NCBI GenBank assembly: GCA_022728415.1 | Contig: JAIJJM010000002.1 | Coordinates: 1 to 37,837, forward strand | DNA from: Collinsella sp. | GTDB lineage: Bacteria > Actinomycetota > Coriobacteriia > Coriobacteriales > Coriobacteriaceae | Reading direction: 5' to 3' | DNA length: 37,837 bases | In this document: positions 16,469-25,659 of the stretch, piece by piece | Position numbering within the stretch: the stretch's first letter is position 1 | Layout of the letters: each line of letters opens with the position of its first letter | Notes under the pieces: generated by a model | What the model was told of the DNA's origin: nothing | The model's input: only the letters and a program-made list of their open reading frames with translations | Database searches by the model: none | Program-made: the position numbers and the translations under genes

Positions 16469-16506
16469 ATGCATCAACCGGCTAACAGATAACGACGAGG
16501 TATATC

Positions 16507-18693
16507 ATGCAGCAGAACCAGCTTGAACAACTACTTTCTCAAATGACGTTGGACGAGAAGATCGGCCAACTGACCCAGGTCACCGGCGACTTCTTCTCGG
16601 ACAAAGCGGAGGAACGCACCGGCCCCATGAGTCAGCTCGGACTTGGCGACGAAGAACTCTCGAACGTCGGCACCGTCCTCGGCGTCACCGGCGCGGCCGA
16701 ATGCCGACGAATCCAAACCGAATACATGAAGCGCAACCGACTGCACATCCCCACCCTGTTCATGGGCGACGTGATTCACGGATGCCGCACGATCTTCCCG
16801 ATTCCACTGGCGCTCGGCAGCTCCTGGAACGAGGACGCGGCGCGCAAGATGGCCGAAGTGTCCGCGCGCGAGGCCTCCGCAGCAGGCATCGACGTGACGT
16901 TCTCCCCGATGGTCGACCTAGTGAGGGACCCGCGTTGGGGACGTGTGCTTGAATCCACGGGAGAGGATCCGCTGCTCAACGGACGCCTCGCCGCCGCAAT
17001 GGTCAAGGGCTACCAGGGCGGAGACGACGCGGAGGGACTGGGGGAACGAACCGACCACGTCGCCGCATGCGTCAAGCACTTCGCCGCATACGGCGCCGCA
17101 ATGGGCGGACGCGACTACAACACCGTCGACATGTCGGAACGAGTGCTGCGCGACATGTACCTGCCCGGCTACAAGGCCGCCCTCGACGCGGGCGCGGCGA
17201 TGGTCATGACCTCGTTCAACACCGTCGACGGCATCCCATCCACCGGCAACAAGCACCTCATGCGCGACATCCTGCGCGAGGAAATGGGATTCGACGGCGT
17301 GCTGATCTCCGACTTCGGCGCGGTCAAGGAACTCATCGCGCACGGCGTCGCGGCGGACGAAACCGAAGCCGCGAAACTGTCCATCGAAGCGGGCACCGAC
17401 ATCGAGATGATGACCATCTGCTACATGCGGCATCTACGTGAGATCGTCGAAAACGGCAGCATCGACGAAGCTTTGATCGGCGAGGCCGTGATGAGGATCC
17501 TCAAACTCAAGAACGACCTGGGACTGTTCGAGAACCCGTACCGTGGGGTCGACGAGGAAACGGAATCCAAGGTCACGCTTTGCGACGCTCACCGCCAGTC
17601 AGCGCGTGAAATCGCAGGCGAAAGCATCGTTCTGCTGCGCAACGAACGAAAGACCCTGCCGTTGGACGAAGGTGGCCGCGTCGCATTGGCGGGCCCGTTC
17701 GCCGCGTCCCACGACATCCTAGGAGCTTGGTCGTGGAAGGGCGTCTGCGAGGAATCGGTCACGCTTCGCGACGCGCTGCGAGAGGCCGATGGCTCCGAGG
17801 GATGGCTCAGCGTCGCGCAGCATACCGGCAACCCGCTCGACGTGGACGAGGCCGCTGTCGCCGAGGCGGTGGAACTCGCCAAGCGCTCGGACGTGATCGT
17901 CCTCGCCCTGGGAGAACCGCAGGAGTGGGGCGGAGAGGCGGCGAGCCGCTCCAACATCAGCCTTCCCAAGACGCAGATCGATCTCTACCATGCTGTCCGC
18001 GACGCGGCCGGAGATCATTGCCGCGTCGTCGTGGTCCTATTCAACTCCCGTCCCCTGGTCCTTTCCGACATCGCCGACGCGGACGCCATCGTCGAAGCCT
18101 GGTTCCCCGGCACCGAGGGCGGCCACGCGGTCGCCGACATCCTCCTTGGCGGCGTGAACCCATCCGCGCGCCTGTCGATGTCCTTCCCTGTCAACGTGGG
18201 GCAGATCCCGGTCTTCTACAACTGCGAGAACACCGGACGCCCCTTCAATCCGGAGACCCCGGACGAAAAATACCAGTCCAAGTATCTCGACGTGTCCAAC
18301 GATTCCGCGTACCCGTTCGGATACGGCCTGTCGTACAGCGAATTCTCCTATGGCCCGGTCGCGGTGTCCTCGAACGAGTTCGCCGCAGGCAAGCCTCTGG
18401 AGGCCAGCGTGGAGGTCGCGAACGTTTCCGACGTCGATGGTTTGGAGACGGTGCAGCTCTATGTCCGCGACATCGCGGCACGCGTGTCCCGGCCGATCCG
18501 ACAGCTCAAGGACTTCAAGCGCGTGAGGATTGCCGCCGGCGAGACCGTGACGGTAAGGTTCACGTTGGACGAGGCCGACGTGCGATACGTCCATCCGGAT
18601 CTCACCGAGGCAAGCGATCCCGGTGAATTCGAAGTGTGGATCGCCCCCAACAGCCGTGACCTCGGCGCCGCGGCACGCGTGAGCCTCATCTGA
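16507..18693 (+). CDS. GH3 beta-glucosidase, 728 aa
   Basis: The N-terminal (beta/alpha)8 domain starts MTLDEKIGQLTQVTGDFFS and contains PRWGRVLESTGEDP and VKHFAAYG. GVLISDFGAV supplies the nucleophile Asp269. The second domain carries GEPQEWGGEAASRSNISLP, where Glu477 is the likely acid/base. A C-terminal FnIII-like domain begins near residue 615 (FAAGKPLEASVEVANVSDV...). Both catalytic positions and the length fit cytoplasmic beta-glucosidases of the type that accompany beta-1,2-glucan phosphorylases in Firmicutes. No signal peptide. It would hydrolyse the short end products, such as disaccharides, left by the phosphorylase. Last gene of the operon, followed by a strong hairpin. Confidence 0.92.
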   Translation: MQQNQLEQLLSQMTLDEKIGQLTQVTGDFFSDKAEERTGPMSQLGLGDEELSNVGTVLGVTGAAECRRIQTEYMKRNRLHIPTLFMGDVIHGCRTIFPIPLALGSSWNEDAARKMAEVSAREASAAGIDVTFSPMVDLVRDPRWGRVLESTGEDPLLNGRLAAAMVKGYQGGDDAEGLGERTDHVAACVKHFAAYGAAMGGRDYNTVDMSERVLRDMYLPGYKAALDAGAAMVMTSFNTVDGIPSTGNKHLMRDILREEMGFDGVLISDFGAVKELIAHGVAADETEAAKLSIEAGTDIEMMTICYMRHLREIVENGSIDEALIGEAVMRILKLKNDLGLFENPYRGVDEETESKVTLCDAHRQSAREIAGESIVLLRNERKTLPLDEGGRVALAGPFAASHDILGAWSWKGVCEESVTLRDALREADGSEGWLSVAQHTGNPLDVDEAAVAEAVELAKRSDVIVLALGEPQEWGGEAASRSNISLPKTQIDLYHAVRDAAGDHCRVVVVLFNSRPLVLSDIADADAIVEAWFPGTEGGHAVADILLGGVNPSARLSMSFPVNVGQIPVFYNCENTGRPFNPETPDEKYQSKYLDVSNDSAYPFGYGLSYSEFSYGPVAVSSNEFAAGKPLEASVEVANVSDVDGLETVQLYVRDIAARVSRPIRQLKDFKRVRIAAGETVTVRFTLDEADVRYVHPDLTEASDPGEFEVWIAPNSRDLGAAARVSLI

Positions 18694-18729
18694 ACACGCA
18701 GCCGGTAGCTGATTCGCTCACTCGAAGAT

Positions 18730-18768
18730 ATTGGTCTCCTCCCCGCTTGATTCGGGAAGGAGACCAAT
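18730..18768 (+). terminator. Strong stem-loop after the GH3 gene, probable operon terminator
   Basis: ATTGGTCTCCT (18730-18740) pairs perfectly with AGGAGACCAAT (18758-18768), and CCCG (18742-18745) with CGGG (18753-18756), giving 15 base pairs with one mismatch and a 7-base loop. There is no T-run on the plus strand. Position 36 bases after the stop supports a terminator, and the symmetry would let it act on both strands. Confidence 0.6.
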
Positions 18769-18790
18769 CGATATCCGGCGAGCATTGTAT

Positions 18791-18814
18791 GAGCCTTCTG
18801 TTGTTTTCGTGGGT
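18791..18814. repeat. Left terminal inverted repeat of the ISL3 element
   Basis: Begins GAGCCTTCTGTTGTTTTCGT and matches the complement of 20170-20193 at about 20 of 24 positions. Confidence 0.75.
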
Positions 18815-20113
18815 TAGAGGATGGGTGTTGGTAGGTGGGTGGGTAGGCCGCTGCATCGGAGTTTGATCATGGCGATGAGGTTGTCGACGTGTCGGAAGCC
18901 GTAGGCCATGCGGATGGTGACCTTGATCTTGTTGTTGAACGCTTCCAGACGCGCGTTGGAGTAGCCGGGTCCGATGGTTCCGAGGATGTCGTCCCTGCGT
19001 CTGCGGATCTTCCTGCACAGTTCCAAGGCCTCGGGGATGCGGCTGTGGGAAGCCCGGAAGATCCATCGTTTCAATTCGGCTTCGGCTTGTCCGACGGGTT
19101 GGTGCGGGAGCGTCCTGAGGAGTTCCTTCAACTGCCATGACCGGTAGAGCTGGCCCCTGGGATCCGTGTCCCCGAGCGTCTCCAACGCTCCGGATTGCCG
19201 TTCGGTCAGGTCGCCGGGGTTCTTGGGGCACGGCGTATTTCAGGCCTTTCATCGTCTCCGTGGCTGTCTTGTCGTTGCCGCGCCGGGCCTGGTTCCACAA
19301 CCGTTTCCTGACCTGGTCGAGCGTGTCGGTCATCCAGGAGACGATGTGGAACGAGTCGAGCACGCGCTCGGCGTTCGGCAGGTGCTCCTTCACGCTGGCG
19401 TCGATCCATTTGGCGCCGTCGCCGGTGACCGCCTTGATGGAGGCGCGCTGCTCGTCGGTCAGCTGTCGGAAGAACAGGTCGAGGACCTCCTTGCCGTATC
19501 CGTCGTGCGCCCAGACGACCCGTTTGCGCTCGTGGTCGACGACCACGGTGATGTACGTGCGCCCCTTCCTGTAGCTGGTCTCGTCCACGCCTATCGCGGT
19601 GAGACCGTCGAACATGCACGGCATCGAGGATCCCAGCCGGGCGGCGACCCTGCGCGCGATGTCACCGGCGGTCCTCCACGCGATGCGTAGGAATCCGCCC
19701 ACGGTCTTCCGGCTGGCGACCGCCGTCAGCCACGCGCGCTCCATCTCGAAATCCCTGGTGAACCGGCTGCCCGGCTCCGCCCACGGCACTTGGGCGACCA
19801 CCACCCCATGCTCCGCGCACGCCACGCGCGGCGCCAAGCCCATGAGCTCGACCCCATAGCAGCCGAAGTCCTGGTGGCGCCATCGCCGTTCGCCGCCCCC
19901 GTCGTCGTATTTGGGGCACTTGCGCCCGCAACGCGAGCAACGCAACGCGCCCCTCCTGCGCCGCACCCGGACCACCAGGACGGGAGCCGGGCGCAACGGG
20001 GAATCGTCCACCGACACGTCCTCGACGACCATGCCCTTGACGTTCAGCAATCGTTTGAATAAGCCCTTCAACCAAGGCGCTTTCCTCGGTTGTATTTCCT
20101 GGTCGAAAAACAA
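18814..20113 (-). pseudogene. ISL3-family transposase, one frameshift
   Basis: The N-terminal part has the zinc-finger pair RCSRCGRKCPKY and a WRHQDFGCYGVELMG segment typical of ISL3. The DDE catalytic core reads AIGVDETSYRKG (first Asp), KAVTGDGAKWID (second Asp) and, in another frame, YSNARLEAFNNKIKVTIRMAY (Glu). The frame breaks at the GGGG run 19225-19228 on the plus strand: removing one base joins KYAVP to KNPGDLTERQSGALETLGD and restores one protein of about 432 residues. As it stands it is inactive, unless programmed frameshifting or a sequencing error explains the break. The start at 20113 (MFFDQEIQPRKAPW) may be slightly upstream of the real one. Confidence 0.8.
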
Positions 20114-20169
20114 ACCTACAGGAAGCGCCCCTCACACATTGGGATCCAACGGCTCACCGACGAACCACC

Positions 20170-20193
20170 ACCCACGAAAACAACACAAGAGCC
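20170..20193. repeat. Right terminal inverted repeat of the ISL3 element
   Basis: Begins ACCCACGAAAACAACACAAG and is the inverted partner of 18791-18814. Confidence 0.75.
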
Positions 20194-20321
20194 AAACTTC
20201 AACGATGCCTTTGTCCCGTGGAAGCTTGCGGATAATCGGATGGCAGGGGAATCCCTGTTATGCACGTAATCGATTTTGCATATAGCGCTGGAATACTGAT
20301 CTCTTTTATACACTGCTTCAA

Positions 20322-20341
20322 AACGTTGGTATTCCAACGTT
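20322..20341. promoter_or_regulatory. Perfect palindrome AACGTTGG-TATT-CCAACGTT, candidate operator
   Basis: Eight-base arms with a four-base spacer, just upstream of the probable -35 of the decayed cluster. ATTCCAACGT within it also occurs in the operator-like palindrome at 27930-27947 of the second sugar locus, so the regulators may be related. Not followed by a T-tract, so a terminator is unlikely. Confidence 0.5.
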
Positions 20342-20359
20342 TATCGGCGTTTTCCGTGG

Positions 20360-20403
20360 ATTGATTTCCTTGTATTGGGCTTCTATGCTCTCGTGTTAAC
20401 ACG
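20360..20403 (+). promoter_or_regulatory. Promoter with start-site palindrome upstream of the decayed cluster
   Basis: TTGATT (20360-20365) and TATGCT (20383-20388) with a 17-base spacer form a reasonable sigma-70-type promoter. The perfect 14-base palindrome TCGTGTTAACACGA (20390-20403) covers the expected transcription start, a typical repressor site. A ribosome-binding AGGGGG follows at 20434-20439. Confidence 0.5.
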
Positions 20404-20446
20404 ACGCGGCATACAACAAAACCACTCAATAACAGGGGGAATGCAA

Positions 20447-21780
20447 ATGGGGAACAATACATCCAATCAAGGCGCGCAGGCTTTCGAGACGCTGAGGATT
20501 CATGCAGGGTACGATTCCGACGCAAATCATCTTGCCGTATCAACGCCCATCTATCAGACCGCCGCCTTCGACCTGGGCGCGACCCCGCAAGGGCGATTCG
20601 TTTGAGGACGGGCCAAGAGCGTGGCTTTTACTACAGTCGCGTCGGCAACCCGACGGTGGCTGTCGTGGAGCAGCGTCTGGCCGCGTTGGACGGTGGTGTC
20701 GCAGCGGTCGGCGTTTCTTCGGGCATGACCGCGATCGCCTATACCCTGCTCGCATTGGCGAAGGGTTCGAAAGGCAATATCATCGCACCCTCCTCGATTT
20801 ACGGCGCGACCGAGGAGCTACTCAACGGGTTCCTTCCGGATTACGGCATCGAAACCAGGTTCGTCACGGACAGGAGCAACCCAGAAACCTATGAGGAGCT
20901 GATCGACGACGAGACCAAGGCCGTGTATATCGAGTGCATCAGCAACCCGAACGTCGAGATCTACGACATCGACGCGATCACCGAGGCCGCGCACCGGCAC
21001 GGCGTCCCGCTGTTAGTGGACAACACCATCGCCACCCCCTACCTGCTTCGCCCGTTCGAGCATGGCGCGGACATTAACGTGTGTTCCGCCACGAAGGCTA
21101 TTTCCGGCCATGGCAACGTCATCGGCGGTTTCATCGTCGAGAAGGGCGGGTTCAGCTATGACGAGCGCAAGTTCCCGTTTCTGCACAGGAAGCAGTACAT
21201 TTTCCGCGACGAGAACAACCAGGGCCGCTCTCCCGTGGACCTGTTCCCCTACGCGCCCCTCGGGGTGCCCATTCGCGCCTCATTCCTGGCGGGGCTGGGT
21301 GGGCAGTTGTCCCCGTTCGACGCGTACCTGATCCAGAACGGTTTGGACACCATCGCCGAGAGGCTCGACAAGGAGACCGCCAACGCGCGCAAGCTCGTCG
21401 CATATCTCAAGGGCAGCGGGCACGTGGGCAAGGTCAATTACGCGACCGACGCGGACAGCCCGTTCCATGACGTCGCTGCACGTCTCCTGCCCCTAGGCGC
21501 GGGCGGCCTGCTGTCCCTCGAGTTCAAGGGCGACGCCGACCAGTTCGCTGCATTGGTGGCCAGCCTGAACGTGTTCTCCTACCACACCGACATCGGCGAC
21601 GTGCGCTCCCTGATTACTAACGTCCCCGACACCAGCCACGTCGAGCTCGACCCGAAGCACCTGGAGAAGGCATCCATCCCGCGCAACCTCGTGCGCATCT
21701 CCACCGGCCTCGAACGCGCCGAGGACCTCATCGCCGACCTCGAACATGGCTTCAAGGCCGCCTTCAACGAAAACGAGTAA
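20447..21780 (+). pseudogene. Cys/Met-metabolism PLP enzyme (O-acetylhomoserine sulfhydrylase / gamma-lyase type), two frameshifts
   Basis: The first frame reads MGNNTSNQGAQAFETLRIHA and STPIYQTAAFDLGATPQG. The main frame resumes at about 20615 with GFYYSRVGNPTVAVVEQRLAA and continues to LIADLEHGFKAAFNENE. APSSIYGATEELL and CSATKAISGHGNVIGG are class hallmarks; the Lys codon at 21094-21096 is the PLP-binding lysine. Between them an intermediate frame reads DSFEDG, so one extra base near 20591-20593 and another near 20610-20614 explain the break. Family members form or cleave C-S bonds of homocysteine- or methionine-like compounds with pyridoxal phosphate. First gene of the cluster; AGGGGG lies 7 bases before the ATG. 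It may instead be a methionine gamma-lyase-like enzyme; the sequence alone does not decide. Confidence 0.75.
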
Positions 21781-21793
21781 GGAATTTCTAAGA

Positions 21794-23298
21794 ATGACCA
21801 AGCAATACGATTACGCAAGCTTCTATCCGGGCCAACCGTTCCCCTACGAGCAGGCGGAAACGCCATCCGATTATCTGGAAACCGCCCTTGCTGCGGAACG
21901 CTACATCGCGTCAAAGCAGCTGGAGGACGACGACGGCGTCTACTGGCAGGAGGACGGCCAATCCGCGTATGACATCTCACTGTTCAAAGGGGCCTCGGGC
22001 ATCGCGTTCTTCTACCTGGAACTCCATAAGGCGACGGGCGAGCAGCGGTTCGCGGACATCGCGCGCTCCGCCGTGCTGCGCATCAGCCGCTTCTGGCGGA
22101 ATGCGGCCGATAAACCCGTGATCCTGTTCCCGGGTGACATCCGCTTCGGCCTGCAGCTCGGCGTTCCGGGAGAGGGCAGCATCCTCGCACTGGCCTACAA
22201 GGCCTTCAAGGAACCGGAAATCGAGCGAGCGCTCCGGGACATCGTCGCGTTCCTTGCCGAAAACGCGAAGCGCGACAATGAAGGCGGAGCGTACTGGAAC
22301 GACAACGGCTTGCCCATCTCAGACGGCGGCGCGGTGCTCTTCCTGGCACGTTTCCTCGGAATATCTGACGATGCGGACGCGAAAAAACTGGCAGTAGACG
22401 CCGGTGAGCATATTCTGCGCTCTGGGCGCGAGGTTGGCGCTGGACTGTCCTTCGACAAGCCCGAACCCCCGGCCGGCGATTTCGGCCCGAACCTCGAGAC
22501 CGGAACCGCAGGAGTGGCCTTCGTGCTCGAGCACGTCTACCGCCTGACCGGCGACAAGAAGTATCTCGAGGCTGCCGAGAAGGCCGTCACGTATCTGAAG
22601 ACCCTGCTCGTGCCCCAGGAGAAGGGGCATCTCCTTCCGGTCCGCATCGAGCATGACGAACCTATTTCAAAGGTAACGCGGACGTCCACTCCCCGTTGGG
22701 CGACAATGATCCAGACCATGGCGAGCTGCCGGGCGACTACACCGAACCGATCTGCTATTTGGGCCAATGCTGCGGCCCGTTCGGCACCGGACGCCTCTAC
22801 TATTCGCTTGCCCAGGATACCGGGGACGACTCGTACCTCGACCTGATCAAGGACAGCATCGACGGATACGAATCCCTAGGTGCGCCCGAGCATAAGTCGG
22901 CGGGCCTAAGGGGCGTGTACTACTGCTGCGGGCATGCCAGCCAACTGCAGTTCTTCATCGGCCTGTACGAGCGATACCACGACCAGCGATGGCTCGACCT
23001 CGCCCGACGTGCCGCGGCGGTGCTTCTGGGAAGCGCCGAGAAACGCGAGGACGGTTCCGTGGACTGGCCGGTCGCGTTCCTACGCATCCATCCGAGCCAG
23101 CTCACCCGCGGAATAGGCTACTACGCGGGAGCGGCGGGCATCGCGCATTCCCTCATCCAGATCTACAAGGAACAGCATCATGACGACACAGCAAACCATC
23201 AACCCGTTCGACATCACCGGCAAGACCGTTATCATCACCGGCGCAGGCTGCGGCCTGGGCGCCTCCGCGGCCAAGGGCTACGCCCGCGTGGGCGCTAG
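21794..23298 (+). pseudogene. LanC-like (lanthionine cyclase-fold) protein, frameshifted
   Basis: The protein is a chain of alpha/alpha repeats, each with a Gly-rich turn: DISLFKGASGIAFFYLELHK, LQLGVPGEGSILALAYKAF, LETGTAGVAFVLEHVYRLTG, GQCCGPFGTGRLYYSLAQDT, GVYYCCGHASQLQFFIGLYE, GIGYYAGAAGIAHSLIQIYK. That is the LanC toroid. The CCG motifs at the sixth-block positions correspond to the zinc-ligand positions (W-C-x-G and C-H-G in classical LanC), with Cys in place of His. The frame breaks at 22670-22676; after it FKGNADVHSPLGDNDPDHGE continues in the -1 frame. The second part has no stop until 23298, overlapping the next gene, so a further lesion near the true end is likely. No lanthipeptide precursor or dehydratase is seen nearby; LanC-like proteins also occur outside lanthipeptide synthesis. 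Confidence 0.65.
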
Positions 23299-23983
23299 AC
23301 TCGCGCTATGGGACATCAACACCGCCGGATTGGAAACCGTGGCCGCGGACCTGGAAAACGAGGGCCATGACGACGTGATCATCCAAACGGTCGACGTTTC
23401 CGACCTCGACCAGGTCGGACAAGCCGTCGATACGGTAGTGAAGCGCTTCGGGGGTGTCGACATCCTCCTGAACGATGCGGGGACGTTCGGCAGGGACAGC
23501 GTCGAGGACTTCGATCCCGAGGATTGGAACCGCGTGTTCTCTGTCAATCTGGGCGGAGTGCGCAACACCTCGCATTTCGTCATTCCCCTCAAGAAGAAGG
23601 GCTACGGCTAGATCATCAACATCGCTTCCGCGGCCATCTACGGTGGCAAGGTGTCTGAGACCAGCAACTGCGACACGTACTTCGCCAGCAAGAACGCGGT
23701 CGCGGGCCTGACCCGCGCCATGGACACCCGCCTCGCGAAATACGGCATTGGCGTGAACGCGGTGGCGCCCGGCCTGTTCAAAACCGTCATCACGGCCGAC
23801 AATTTCGATCATGAGAAGGAGATCAAAGAATACTTCGCCAAGCACAGTCCGACAGGCCACTACGGCAGGGAGGGCGATCTGAACGGAACCCTGTTGTTCC
23901 TTTCCTCCCACGCGTCGGACTACGTGATTGGGCAGACCATCTTCGTGGACGGCGGACACCTGCTCGCACTCGACTTCAGCTGA
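23180..23983 (+). pseudogene. Short-chain dehydrogenase/reductase, in-frame amber stop
   Basis: TGAGCGLGAS near the N-terminus is the NAD(P)-binding TGxxxGxG motif. DILLNDAG corresponds to NNAG with Asp at one Asn position. NIASAA supplies the catalytic Ser, YFASK the Tyr and Lys, and the C-terminus ends VDGGHLLALDFS. The frame is continuous for 267 codons except for TAG at 23609-23611, between GYG and IINIAS, where Lys or Arg is usual; a single A-to-T change in AAG would give it. The closest general type is a classical SDR such as gluconate 5-dehydrogenase or 3-oxoacyl reductase; the substrate is not readable. ATG 23180 lies within the end of the LanC-like gene. Confidence 0.8.
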
Positions 23984-24033
23984 ACTTCATCAGCCACATA
24001 AAAGAAATGCATACGAAAAAAGGGGATCATCGT

Positions 24034-25659
24034 ATGGCAGACATCAAGGGGAAAATACCCGAAGAGGATCTTCAGCACGGTTTGAAGGCAAGACACATGC
24101 AAATGATCGCCATCGGGGAGCCATTGGGGTGGGGTTCTTCTACGGCGCATCAGAATCCATCAAATACGCCGGACCGGCGGTGCTCCTAGCCTACGCCATA
24201 GCGGGACTCGCCGTGTTCCTGTCATGCCGCGCAATCGGCGAAATCGCAGTGGAAGAACCGGAAGCGGGCGCGCTGGTCGCATACGCCAGCCGCTACGTGC
24301 ACCCGTTCCTCGGTTGCGCAATCGGCTGGACGGGACTGTTCGGAGGCATCGCCGTCGCGGGCGCGGAAGTAAGCGCATTGGGCGCGTACGTGCAATACTG
24401 GTTCCCGGACGTGCCGGTCTGGGGCACCGGCCTGGTGTCCTTGGCGGTCATCATCGCCATCAACCTCATATCGGTGAAGATCTACGGCGAAATGGAATTC
24501 AGGATGTCGGCCATCAAGGTCGTGGCCATCATAGCCATGATGGTGTGCGGTGTGTTCATCGTCATCACCGGCGTGACAAAGGGATCCATGTCGGTGGTCG
24601 AGAACTTCACCGCCAGCGGCGGCTTCTTCCCCAACGGCGTACAGGGACTGCTCTACGCGCTGGTGCTCGTGGCGTTCGCCTTCGCGGCACGGATAACGTG
24701 GTCGGCACGGCAGGCGAGGCCGCCGATGTGAAGAGGACCATGCCGAAGGCCATCAACGGCGTGTTCGTCCGCATCCTCGTGTTCTACATCGGCGCCACGT
24801 TCGTGATGTTCGCCATATGGCCATGGGACCAACTGTCCGGCGTGGGAAGCTCGTTCGTCCGCGTGTTCAGCGAAATAGGCATCCCGGCAGCCGCGTCCAT
24901 CATCAACTTCGTAGTGATCACCGCGTCCATAAGCGGCATCAACAGCGGCATCTACATATTCAGCCGCCACACCTGTACAACCTGGCCCTGCAGGGGCGCG
25001 CGCCAAGGCTCTTCACCAAAGTGTCGCGATGCGAGGTGCCGTACGCGGCGATACTGACCGTATGCGCCGGATACCTGCTGGGCGTCATACTCACGGTGGT
25101 CCTTCCGGAGCAGGTGTTCGAACTCTGCTCGGCCGTGGTCGTGTTCATGGTCGTGCTCGGATGGGTGAGCGAACTGTTGTCGGAACTGCGCTTCCGATCC
25201 ATGCGCCGCCGGGAGGGCACCGAGGAGCAGCTTGTCTACAAGATGCCATGGTGGCCGTATTCGAGCATCTTCGCACTGGGATTCATGGCCCTGCTGCTGA
25301 TCATGATGGCGGTCATACCCACATACCGTGTCACCTATCTCGTGACAATACCCTGGATGATCCTGCTGTTCGTGATCTACCGGATCACGGAGAAACGCCG
25401 GAACAAGACCCTGGCGCGGGACGCCGGGATTTCCACGGCGGGGACCACGATCGAACGGGCGGCCGCCCGGCGGTGGCATGAAAATCATGCAGGCACGGAA
25501 ACAGTAGCGGACACGCGCGGCGAAAACGGAGAGTATGCCTCCTCGATGATGCGCAAATCATCGAATGCGTCTCCCATGCGCGGACGCTGCCCGCCCCATA
25601 TGCGGGCATCAGACGAAAGAGAAAAAAAGGAGCATCCAATGGCACTGAAAACAACATAG
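24034..25659 (+). pseudogene. APC-superfamily amino-acid permease, three frameshifts
   Basis: The start MADIKGKIPEEDLQHGLKAR and HMQMIAIGGAIGVGFFYGAS (after repair) are hallmarks of the GABA/D-Ala/Lys permease branch. Hydrophobic helices follow (YAGPAVLLAYAIAGLAVFLS, LGCAIGWTGLFGGIAVAGAE, VVAIIAMMVCGVFIVITGVT and others), with about 12 expected. Frame breaks occur at the G-run 24115-24118, near 24681-24690 (restoring GGTDNVVGTAGEAADVKRT) and near 24966-24974 (YNLALQGRAPRLFTK). Each is equivalent to loss of one base. The C-terminal tail after about 25450 is ragged and ends at TAG 25659, overlapping the DUF1684 start. It would have imported an amino acid or small amine for the cluster's enzymes. 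Confidence 0.8.

Larger units (their letters stand above)
18791..20193 (-). mobile_element. ISL3-family insertion sequence, 1403 bp, with inverted repeats
   Basis: The terminal inverted repeats are 18791-18814 and 20170-20193. They share an unbroken block of 14 or more bases (TTGTTTTCGTGGGT on one end and its complement on the other), about 20 of 24 positions overall. The transposase stop codon falls inside the left repeat, as is usual in compact IS elements. The flanking octamers, CATTGTAT and AAACTTCA, do not match, so the 8-base target duplication expected for ISL3 is not seen. It separates the intact beta-glucoside locus from the decayed cluster. Confidence 0.8.

Noticed and set aside
15071..16477. 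468-codon minus-strand frame opposite the phosphorylase
   Set aside because: Same shadow effect; the plus strand has conserved GH94 blocks throughout.
18783..20201. 8-base target duplication around the ISL3 element
   Set aside because: Left CATTGTAT and right AAACTTCA do not match.
21794..23298. GH88/GH105 or GH127 glycoside hydrolase for the alpha/alpha-repeat protein
   Set aside because: The repeated Gly-Ala-Gly turns and the CCG motifs fit LanC better, and no glycosidase catalytic motif is seen.
23609..23611. Recoding of the TAG in the SDR gene as pyrrolysine
   Set aside because: The position is a Lys/Arg in the family, not catalytic, and neighbouring genes are also broken, so mutation or error is simpler.
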